DNA from: an uncultured Ruthenibacterium sp.
Lineage (GTDB): Bacteria > Bacillota > Clostridia > Oscillospirales > Ruminococcaceae
DNA length: 53,058 nucleotides
NCBI GenBank assembly: GCA_944386555.1
Contig: CALXBN010000059.1
Location: 1-53,058, forward strand
Direction of reading: 5' to 3'
Positions 17,090-24,129 of this stretch are shown here, piece by piece (within the stretch, counting starts at the first letter, position 1; each line of letters opens with the position of its first letter). The notes under the pieces are model-generated. The model did no database searches. It was given only the letters and a program-made list of their open reading frames with translations, and was not told the DNA's origin. The translations under genes were made by a program, and so were the position numbers.

Positions 17090-18354
17090 TCCGCGGCACC
17101 TCCCTGGGTAATGGAATAGGTGACGGCCAGGGTAAACTGCCCCAGCGCTTGACGCACGTCGTCGGCGGCAACAGCCTTGATCTGTGCAGAAACCTGATCC
17201 GGCGTGAGGAGGGTGCCCAGCAGGATCTCGTTCATCCACCATGCCTCCCGGGCGGCCATGCTGTCACCCACGGCGGCAATCTGGTTGATCAGGGCGCGCT
17301 TTGTCTCGGCCAGCTCCTGATCGGTGATGGGGCCGGTGCGCAGGGCCTCCAGCTCTTTCAGAATCGCGTGCTCCGCTGCGGCGGCATTGGCATGTTCCAC
17401 ACCGCTGTCAATGGACATCATGCCCATGGTGACGGCATAGCCGGCGGCGCAGTAATAGCACAGGCTCTGCTTTTCCCGCACATTCTGGAACAGGCGGCTG
17501 GTGGCCGTGCCGCCCAGCAGGGCCACGGCCACCCGCATGGCCGCCAGGTCCTGCCCGGTGGCCACATGGGGGGCGGTGAACAGCAGGCACAGCTTGCCCT
17601 GTACTGTGGGCAGCGGCTCGGCAAAGCGGCCGGGCCCGGCGGCGGGCACCGCGCGGAAAGGCACCGGGGCCGCCGGCGCACGCTGCACACCCTGCAGCGT
17701 GTGCAGCACGGCATCCCGCACAGCGTCGGCATCCGCGCCGGCGCACACCACTTCAATGCAGGCCGTGCGCACCATATGGCGGAACGCTGCAGTGACATCC
17801 TCCGCAGTGATGTCCTCCAGTTCCTCCAGATAACCCCACCGCTCGATGCCCTCCGGGGCATCCCCCAGCAGGCGGCGGCGGGCCTGGCGCAGGCAATACA
17901 GCCGCTTGTCGTTGATCTCGCTTTCGATCTGTTCGCGCAGCTGTCCCTTCTCGATCGCCACTGCCTCTGGATCCAGCGTATCGCCGTTCATCACCGGCGT
18001 GAACGCCACCCCCAGAGCCAGCTGGGCATATGCGCGGCTGAGGTTCTCCCCGTCCAGAGCGAAGCGGTCCTGAATGCCGGTGACTGCCACGGTAAGCTGC
18101 CGGTTTGCGCCGCGCAGCTGGATATCCACATCGAGCTGGGCACCGTACAGCCGGGCCAGTTTCTTGGAAAGCTGCGTCATGTCCGGGCAGCCGGCATAAC
18201 TGCGCTCCATCACCATGCTCAGCAGTGCCTCGGCTGTGGCGGTCTCCCGCCGGGCCGGCCACAGAAAGCTGATCGCAATGCGCTGGCGGCAAAATTTATC
18301 CGCATCCAGGCGGCTCAGCCAGACGCCCGGTGCAATGGATGTGCGTTGATCCAT
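17086..18354 (-). CDS. M16-family peptidase-like subunit, YfmF-like (zinc motif absent)
   Basis: This 422-aa partner has the M16 fold (GTATSRLFQNVREKQSLCYY is the typical second-domain segment) but no HxxEH near its N-terminus: the equivalent region reads ALLSMVMERSYAGCPD. It should therefore be the non-catalytic half of an M16 heterodimer. The ATG at 18354 has AAGGGA upstream. It shares a 4-base ATGA overlap with the catalytic partner. A perfect 16-bp palindrome (18370-18385) lies just before the ribosome binding site. Confidence 0.88.
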   Translation of the reverse strand: MDQRTSIAPGVWLSRLDADKFCRQRIAISFLWPARRETATAEALLSMVMERSYAGCPDMTQLSKKLARLYGAQLDVDIQLRGANRQLTVAVTGIQDRFALDGENLSRAYAQLALGVAFTPVMNGDTLDPEAVAIEKGQLREQIESEINDKRLYCLRQARRRLLGDAPEGIERWGYLEELEDITAEDVTAAFRHMVRTACIEVVCAGADADAVRDAVLHTLQGVQRAPAAPVPFRAVPAAGPGRFAEPLPTVQGKLCLLFTAPHVATGQDLAAMRVAVALLGGTATSRLFQNVREKQSLCYYCAAGYAVTMGMMSIDSGVEHANAAAAEHAILKELEALRTGPITDQELAETKRALINQIAAVGDSMAAREAWWMNEILLGTLLTPDQVSAQIKAVAADDVRQALGQFTLAVTYSITQGGAAE

Positions 18355-18369
18355 ACAATTTCCCTTCCC

Positions 18370-18385
18370 GCGGGGCATGCCCCGC
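18370..18385. repeat. Perfect 16-bp palindrome upstream of yfmF
   Basis: GCGGGGCATGCCCCGC is a perfect palindrome ending 15 bases before the yfmF start and touching its AAGGGA site. It may be a protein operator or form a short hairpin in the leader. There is no T-run, so it is unlikely to be a terminator. Confidence 0.5.
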
Positions 18386-18446
18386 ATACATTTTTGATCC
18401 GCTGCCGGCAGTTTCGGCCGGCACACCGGCGGGCTGCCCGCAGCCG

Positions 18447-19451
18447 TTATACCTGCCCCAGGTATTCCTCCAGAGTGATGCCCCGGGACATGATTTTCTG
18501 CGCGTCCTCCACGCCCACATAGCGGTAATGCCATGGCTCATAGCTGGTGCCGGTGATATGGGTTTTATCCTTCGGATAACGCAGGATGAAGCCGTAATCC
18601 GCAGCATTTTCCACCAGCCAGCGGGCCTCGTCCGTCTCCGCGAAACCCTCATCCAGGCTCCAATAGTCATCGGCCACGATATCGGCGGCCAGGCCTGTCT
18701 GGTGTTCACTGGTTCCGGGGATGTTGCGCAGGCCCTTTGTGGCATTCCAAGCCTCCAGTTCGGAATAGCCCATGGCCCGGTAATCCTCCAGCATCTGCAC
18801 AAACAGGGTTTTCTGGCGTTCCTCGCTGCGGTAACCGCTGAGCAGCACCAAATGGCAGCCGTCCTCCTCGGCAGCAGCCACCATATCCCGGAACGCCTGT
18901 GCGATGCGGGAATCCAGCTGGCGGCCCTCGCCGTCCATCTCCGCGAGGGAGGGCGGCGCATAGCCGTCGGGCAGCGGATGCTGCGTATTGGCCAGCATCA
19001 GGCTCCACAGATCCGGGTCCGCAGGGCCGTCGGCTTTCAGATCCTCCACGGCGCCGGAAACAGCCGGGCCGGCCGGGCTTTCCTCCTCCGGCCGCAGGGA
19101 TGCGGCGGACAGGGACACCGAAGCCGCCTGGTCCTGCACGCCCTGGGCCCATCCCCGGGCGGCCCAGCCGATCCCCAGGGCGGCAGCCAGCGCCAGCACC
19201 GCCACCGCCGCGCGCCCGGCACTGCCGCGCCGGGCGTGCCCGGGTGCCGCTGCAAGCGGCGCAGGCTGCGGTTCGGGGGCATGGGGCGGCGCAGGGATCT
19301 GCGGCGGCGCCGTCGGGTGCTGTGCTGCAGGCCGGGCCGGCGGGCCGCTGAGTGCTGCAAACACATAGCCCTGGCTCCCGGCACTTTTTCTTTCCTCATC
19401 GCCCGCCTGCGCATCCCGGGCCGGGCGGTGGCGCCGGGTTTCTTCCTTCAT
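18447..19451 (-). CDS. VanY-type D-alanyl-D-alanine carboxypeptidase, membrane-anchored
   Basis: This 334-aa protein trims peptidoglycan stem peptides. The M15B zinc site is visible: TSEHQTGLAADIV (SxHxxGxAxD) and YEPWHYRYVG (EPWHxR). A Pro/Ala-rich cytoplasmic region of about 70 residues precedes a single membrane span (AGRAAVAVLALAAALGIGWA). I chose the ATG at 19451, preceded by GAGGTGA. A TTG at 19601 also has GAGGTG at good spacing and would add 50 residues. It is a paralogue of the larger VanY protein at 40967-43099. Confidence 0.9.
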   Translation of the reverse strand: MKEETRRHRPARDAQAGDEERKSAGSQGYVFAALSGPPARPAAQHPTAPPQIPAPPHAPEPQPAPLAAAPGHARRGSAGRAAVAVLALAAALGIGWAARGWAQGVQDQAASVSLSAASLRPEEESPAGPAVSGAVEDLKADGPADPDLWSLMLANTQHPLPDGYAPPSLAEMDGEGRQLDSRIAQAFRDMVAAAEEDGCHLVLLSGYRSEERQKTLFVQMLEDYRAMGYSELEAWNATKGLRNIPGTSEHQTGLAADIVADDYWSLDEGFAETDEARWLVENAADYGFILRYPKDKTHITGTSYEPWHYRYVGVEDAQKIMSRGITLEEYLGQV

Positions 19452-19644
19452 CGGGATCACCTCAGGTTCTTCCCTTTCTCGCCCTATCCGGACCGCCTGC
19501 GCGGCCTCGCCCTCCCGGGGCGCCGTGTCCGCCGAGGCGGCCGCCTCCTGCTGCGCGCCGGCCTGCTGCGGCAGGCGCGCCAAAGGTTCCTGCTGATCCA
19601 ATTCGTCACCTCATCCATCTGCCCCTTCCGCACCGCGGCACAGA

Positions 19645-19672
19645 AAAGGGCAGGTATTCATACCTGCCCTTT
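19645..19672 (-). terminator. Terminator of the hom-thrB-lysC operon
   Basis: A perfect 12-bp stem (19645-19656 with 19661-19672) and 4-nt loop; TTTTC follows on the minus strand. It lies 94 bases past the lysC stop and 44 bases before the earliest possible start of the VanY gene. Confidence 0.8.
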
Positions 19673-19765
19673 AGTATACTACATTCCGGATAAAATATCT
19701 AGCCGGATGCGGGATTCCGCAAAAAGCGCCCCGCAGGCCGCACGCGCCGCGCGCACAGCGGCAGA

Positions 19766-20971
19766 TCAGTCAAAAAATTCGCTGTGGATGGCCGCCACGG
19801 CGCGGTCGGCTTCCTCTTTGGCAATCAGCACCGAAACACGGATCTCGCTGGAGGAAATCATGCGGATGTTGATGTTGTTCTCATACAGCGTCTCGAACAT
19901 ACGGGCGGCCACACCGGGATGGCTTTGGATCCCGGCGCCCACGATGCTGACCTTGGCCACATCGGTATCCACCAGGACGCGGTGGCCGCCGAACCGGGCC
20001 AGGTTTTCCTCCAGCAGGGCCCGGGCCGCCTCGGCGTCTTCCAGGGCCACGGTGAAGATCAGGTCCTTGTTGTTTTCCCGTCCGATGGACTGCAGGATAA
20101 TATCCACGTTGATCTTTCGCTGAGCCAGCAGGCTGAATACCTTGAACGACACACCGGGCACATCCGGCACATCCAGAATCGAGATGACGGCTACCTTCAC
20201 ATCCTTTGTCACACCGTTGATGAGCATTCCTTCCACGTCTGCAACCTCCTTGACGATCGTCCCGGGCACGTCCGTCAGGGACGAGCGCACCTCCAAATTC
20301 ACCGAATACTTTTTTGCCAGCTCCACGCTGCGGTTGTTCAGCACCTGGGCCCCCAGGGTCGCCAGCTCCAGCATTTCATCGAAGGTAATGCTGGGCAGCT
20401 TGCGGGCGTTGGGCACCAGGCGCGGGTCGGCGGTATACACGCCGTCCACATCGGTGTAGATCTGGCACAGATCCGCATGCAGGGCTGCGGCAATGGCCAC
20501 GGCGCTGGTGTCGGAGCCGCCCCGTCCCAGGGTGGTGATGTCGTCATACCGGTTGATACCCTGGAAGCCCGCCACCACTACCACACGGTTCTTGGACAGT
20601 TCGCTTTCGATGCGCTCTGTTTCCAGTTTCTTGATGCGCGCGCGGGTATAGGCACGGTCTGTCCGGAAACCGGCCTGCCAGCCTGTCAGGCTGATGGCCG
20701 GGCAGCCGATGCTCTGCAGGGCCATCGCCAGCAGGGCAATGCTGATCTGCTCGCCGGAGGAAAGCAGCATGTCCATCTCCCGCTTGTTGGCCTCATGGGT
20801 GATTTCGTCTGCCTTGGCAATCAGGTCGTCCGTGGTGTCCCCCTGCGCAGAAACCACCACCACCACATCATTGCCCCGGGCACGGGTGCCGGCCACGATA
20901 CGCGCCACATTCAGGATGCGGTCGCGGTCGCGCACCGAAGTGCCCCCGAATTTTTGTACGATCAATGCCAT
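19766..20971 (-). CDS. lysC: Aspartate kinase
   Basis: Aspartokinase (401 aa) phosphorylates aspartate, the first step to lysine, threonine and methionine. The N-terminus MALIVQKFGGTSV and the segments GFQGI and TTLGRGGSDTSAVAIAAAL are family signatures. Two C-terminal ACT domains (about 265-400) give feedback control; the stretch ISSSEIRVSVLI is the usual effector-binding strand. It is the last gene of hom-thrB-lysC, 54 bases after thrB, with GGAGAGG before the ATG and a terminator behind. Confidence 0.96.
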   Translation of the reverse strand: MALIVQKFGGTSVRDRDRILNVARIVAGTRARGNDVVVVVSAQGDTTDDLIAKADEITHEANKREMDMLLSSGEQISIALLAMALQSIGCPAISLTGWQAGFRTDRAYTRARIKKLETERIESELSKNRVVVVAGFQGINRYDDITTLGRGGSDTSAVAIAAALHADLCQIYTDVDGVYTADPRLVPNARKLPSITFDEMLELATLGAQVLNNRSVELAKKYSVNLEVRSSLTDVPGTIVKEVADVEGMLINGVTKDVKVAVISILDVPDVPGVSFKVFSLLAQRKINVDIILQSIGRENNKDLIFTVALEDAEAARALLEENLARFGGHRVLVDTDVAKVSIVGAGIQSHPGVAARMFETLYENNINIRMISSSEIRVSVLIAKEEADRAVAAIHSEFFD

Positions 20972-21025
20972 ATTCCTCTCCCCTTTTCCCTCGTTTCATA
21001 TCGTAACGGGCGCTTGGCCGGGTGC

Positions 21026-21934
21026 TTACGCATCGGCCAGCTGCTCCACCCGCGCGCCGTCGTTATCGGCCTCCAGCCGGCGCACGGCAAAGGCCGCCAG
21101 CTGGGCGTTCTGCTTGAGCGCTTCGGCCGCGCGGTCAAAAAACTCGTCCGCCCCGGCCGTTTCCACCACGGCCAAAATGGTAGGGCCTGCACCGGAGATA
21201 AACGCCGCCAGCGCCCCCAGGCTTTTGGCCAGTGCGCACACCGCCTCGCCCCCCGGGATCAGCGGCATACGGTAGGGCTGGTGCAGGCAGTCCTTGGTGG
21301 CCACAGGCAAAAAATCATACCGTTCCTCACAGAAGGCTACGGCCAGCAGCGCCGCCCGAGACAGGTTATACACCGCATCTTTATGCGCTACCTTGCGGGG
21401 CAGCGCCGCCCGGGCCTTTTTTGTCAGCAGGCGATAGCCCGGGATAAAGGCCGCAAAGGTGATAGCCGACGACACATCCCTGCGCAGGCTCCACACCCGG
21501 CCCTCATCATAGGCAGACACCACAAATCCACCCATCAGCGCCGGGGCCACGTTATCCGGATGGCCTTCCAGCTTGGTGGCCAGCGTCAGCACATCGGTGC
21601 CGGACAGCGGGCCGCCCAGCAGGGCGTTGGCCCCCAGAATGCCCGCGGCAATACATGCTGAGCTGCTGCCCAGGCCCCGGGCCATGGGAATGGGGTTTTC
21701 CTGCACAATCTCCAGGCCCGTAAACGGCTTGCCGCACAGTTCATAGACCTGTTTGGCGGTACGGTATACCAAATTGTTCTCTCCGGTGGGGATGCGGCTG
21801 CCGTCCGCCGAAGAGATGAACACGTCATCCGCCTCGGCCATGCGGGCGGTATTGTAAAGGCCCAGCGCCAGGCCGCAGCTGTCAAACCCGGCGCCCAGGT
21901 TGGCGCTGGTGGCCGGAACGGTCACTTTTATCAT
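21026..21934 (-). CDS. thrB: Homoserine kinase
   Basis: ThrB (302 aa) is a GHMP kinase that phosphorylates homoserine on the way to threonine. It starts MIKVTVPATSANLGAGFDS, and the ATP-binding loop PMARGLGSSSACIAAGI is intact. The C-terminal motif SGAGPTILAVV is also typical. AGGAGG precedes the ATG. It lies 13 bases after hom. Threonine synthase (thrC) is not in this window. Confidence 0.96.
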   Translation of the reverse strand: MIKVTVPATSANLGAGFDSCGLALGLYNTARMAEADDVFISSADGSRIPTGENNLVYRTAKQVYELCGKPFTGLEIVQENPIPMARGLGSSSACIAAGILGANALLGGPLSGTDVLTLATKLEGHPDNVAPALMGGFVVSAYDEGRVWSLRRDVSSAITFAAFIPGYRLLTKKARAALPRKVAHKDAVYNLSRAALLAVAFCEERYDFLPVATKDCLHQPYRMPLIPGGEAVCALAKSLGALAAFISGAGPTILAVVETAGADEFFDRAAEALKQNAQLAAFAVRRLEADNDGARVEQLADA

Positions 21935-21947
21935 ACGCAGCCGCCTC

Positions 21948-23141
21948 CTATTCTGTCAATAAACGCATCCAGTTGGCCACGGTACATCCGGCCAGAGCCC
22001 GGCGCAAATCCTGCTCCGTCTGATTGCGCACCAGGAAGGCACCGTCCCCCAGGGCCTGGGCGCCGGCAGGCGCCGGGCCGCCGGCCAGGCGTACATACCA
22101 GTCAGCGGCGTCCTGCCCGGCCCAGCTGCCGCCTGCGGGCAGGGGCAGCGCTTCGGCCCACCACAGGGTGTCATGGACGGCCGTACCCTGGCGCAGGGCG
22201 TCGGCGGCGTCGGCCGCTACAGCACTGGCCGTAGGCAGCCGGCCGGCGCCCTGGCCGGTAAAGCACACATCTCCCAGCATATCGCAGCGCATCATCACCG
22301 CATTGTACACCCCGTCCACATCGGCCAGCGGGCCCGGGCGCGGCACCAGCATGGGGGCCACCTCTACGGCAGGGTGCAGCGGGTCCTCCCCGCACACGGC
22401 GCGAGCCACCAGCTTGACCGCCCGCCCCATTTTCCGGGCGGCCGCCAGATCGGCCGGGGTCACATCCCGGATGCCCCGTGCGGGCACATCGGCGGGGTAT
22501 ATGTGCCGGCCCAGCATCAGCGAGGCCAGAATGGCGACTTTCCGCTGGGCGTCAATGCCGTCCACATCGGCGGAAGGGTCCCGTGTCTCGGCATAGCCCA
22601 GGGCCTGTGCGGTTTTCAGCGCGGCATCAAAGCCCACGCCCCGGCGCTCCATCTCCGTGAGCATGAAGTTGGTGGTGCCGTTCACCACGCCCCACACACC
22701 CTGGATCACATTGGCGGACAGGCATTCGTGCATAGGCTTGATGACGGGCGTACCGCCGCCCACACTTGCCTCGAACAAAAAGCACACCCCATGGGCCCTG
22801 GCCACAGCCAGCAGCTCGGCACCGCGCTCGGCCACCAGTTCCTTGTTGGATGTGACCACATGCCGCCCGCTTTCCAGAGCGCTTTTCACATAAAAGTAGG
22901 CCGGGTCCAACCCGCCGATGGTCTCCACCACCACCCGCACATCCGGGTCTTGAAGGATGGGGTCTATGTTGTTGACAAACAGATGGGCATCGGGCCGGGC
23001 GGAGAAATCCCGAATATCGCATACATATCCTACTTCCAGCCCGGTACCTGCCCGGCGGGCCAGGGCGGGGCCGTGGGTGCGCACTACCTCCAGCACGCCG
23101 CTGCCCACTGTGCCGAACCCAAGGATCGCCAGCTTTACCAT
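21948..23141 (-). CDS. hom: Homoserine dehydrogenase
   Basis: Hom (397 aa) reduces aspartate semialdehyde to homoserine. The Rossmann segment LAILGFGTVGSGVLEV opens the protein, and the catalytic region GGGTPVIKPMHECLSANVIQGVWGVVNGTTNFML is unmistakable. The length suggests a shortened or ACT-poor C-terminus: most long forms reach 430 residues with a full ACT domain. The ATG at 23141 has GGGTG 8 bases upstream. A hairpin lies between the ACT gene and hom, so expression may be separately controlled. Confidence 0.95.
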   Translation of the reverse strand: MVKLAILGFGTVGSGVLEVVRTHGPALARRAGTGLEVGYVCDIRDFSARPDAHLFVNNIDPILQDPDVRVVVETIGGLDPAYFYVKSALESGRHVVTSNKELVAERGAELLAVARAHGVCFLFEASVGGGTPVIKPMHECLSANVIQGVWGVVNGTTNFMLTEMERRGVGFDAALKTAQALGYAETRDPSADVDGIDAQRKVAILASLMLGRHIYPADVPARGIRDVTPADLAAARKMGRAVKLVARAVCGEDPLHPAVEVAPMLVPRPGPLADVDGVYNAVMMRCDMLGDVCFTGQGAGRLPTASAVAADAADALRQGTAVHDTLWWAEALPLPAGGSWAGQDAADWYVRLAGGPAPAGAQALGDGAFLVRNQTEQDLRRALAGCTVANWMRLLTE

Positions 23142-23210
23142 AAAATGTTCACCCTTCCGAATATTGTTTGTTGCTAGTGCACAATTGTTTGCAGATTTTT
23201 GAAAATGAAT

Positions 23211-23239
23211 AAAAAAGAGTGCCATCCTGACGGGGTGGC
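23211..23239 (-). terminator. Terminator-like hairpin between the ACT gene and hom
   Basis: GCCACCC and GGATGGC arms (23221-23227 with 23233-23239, one mismatch on the minus strand) and a run of six T residues. It may reduce read-through from the ACT gene into hom-thrB-lysC. I see no convincing separate promoter for hom in the remaining gap. Confidence 0.5.
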
Positions 23240-23324
23240 CGCCCAGGCCGCACCTGCCAGAATGACAGGAAATGTACTGCTGTTGTCCACGCGAACCGGC
23301 CCGCCGTCAGGGCGGATCTCCCGT

Positions 23325-23753
23325 TCAGGAAACGCTGCGCCGCACATCCACCACGGTGCGCTGGGCCCGCAGCTGGGACAGCATCTTCTCCATGCTCATC
23401 TGCATCCCGCCCGAGCGGATGGCCACCGCCACCTGCGCCGTGCCGTTTTCCGGGGCAGACTGGTTGATGGTGACAATCGACGCGCCCGCGGCTGAGATTG
23501 CCGCCAGCAGGTTCTGCAGTGCGCCGGTCTCATCCAGCAAGGTAGCGTTGACGGTGAGGATCTCGCGGCCGCTGTCGGCATCGAAAATGCAGTCTTTATA
23601 TTTATAGAAGGCGCTGCGGGACAGCCCGGCCTTCTTGACCGCGGCGGAGATATTCTTCGCTCCACCGGAGGCCAGCAGCTCTTTGGCCTTCACCACATGG
23701 AGAAACACTTCAGGCAAAACATCTGCCTGCACCATCAAAAACCGCTTTTCCAT
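23325..23753 (-). CDS. UPF0735/PheB-like ACT domain protein
   Basis: This 142-aa protein has an N-terminal helix-turn-helix-like half (KNISAAVKKAGLSRSAFYKYKDCIF) and a C-terminal ACT domain (VNATLLDETGALQNLLAAIS). This is the arrangement of the UPF0735 family, often written as PheB and found beside hom and thrB in Firmicutes. It is probably an amino-acid-sensing regulator of the threonine genes; the HTH half suggests DNA binding, which is inference. It is the first gene of the unit, 183 bases before hom, with its own promoter at 23810-23838. Confidence 0.9.
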   Translation of the reverse strand: MEKRFLMVQADVLPEVFLHVVKAKELLASGGAKNISAAVKKAGLSRSAFYKYKDCIFDADSGREILTVNATLLDETGALQNLLAAISAAGASIVTINQSAPENGTAQVAVAIRSGGMQMSMEKMLSQLRAQRTVVDVRRSVS

Positions 23754-23809
23754 GATACCCTCGCTTTCTGTAACCGGCCGCGCAGCCGATGATTCTTTTC
23801 GATGGTTTA

Positions 23810-23838
23810 ATCATAACATGTTTATGCATCAAAAACAA
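23810..23838 (-). promoter_or_regulatory. Promoter of the ACT-hom-thrB-lysC unit
   Basis: On the minus strand: TTGTTT (23833-23838), a 17-bp spacer and TATGAT (23810-23815). The spacer holds ATGCATAAACATG, partly palindromic, a possible operator. Confidence 0.7.
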
Positions 23839-24041
23839 GTTCTTTTTGGATAGTTCGCAGCATTTCACCGCTTTTTCTGAAAGTTTTCGCAATGTATCTA
23901 AAAATTGGGTGCAACAAAAGCGCAATTTTGTCCTTATATAGAGGACAGTTTTTCCATGAAGCGGAATTCGTTGTTTTCCGCCGCTGTTTTGTGCTCAAAT
24001 ACGCCCGGCCGGGCCCTTCACCCGGCCGGGCTGTCCGGGGC
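23839..24041. other. Gene-free AT-rich stretch upstream of the ACT gene
   Basis: No ORF is convincing here. It contains an inverted repeat TGTCCT/AGGACA (about 23935-23953) followed by GTTTTT on the plus strand, resembling a weak terminator. It also holds two copies of the palindrome CCCGGCCGGG at 24004-24013 and 24021-24030. Confidence 0.45.
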
Positions 24042-24091
24042 AAAAAGCGGGCGGGCCGCTCTCCCTTTCGGAAGGCGCCCGCCCGCTTTTT
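24042..24091 (-). terminator. Terminator of the VOC-PBP unit
   Basis: AAAAAGCGGGCGGG (24042-24055) pairs with CCCGCCCGCTTTTT (24078-24091) over 14 bp with a 22-nt loop; T-runs occur on both strands. It is 38 bases beyond the penicillin-binding protein stop. Confidence 0.85.
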
Positions 24092-24129
24092 ATATGGATT
24101 TTTGAAGAATAGGGCCGCCGAACCCATAC

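Noticed and set aside
23754..24041. T-box or amino-acid riboswitch ahead of the threonine genes
   Set aside because: No T-box sequence (TGGxACCGCG-like) or specifier structure could be seen.
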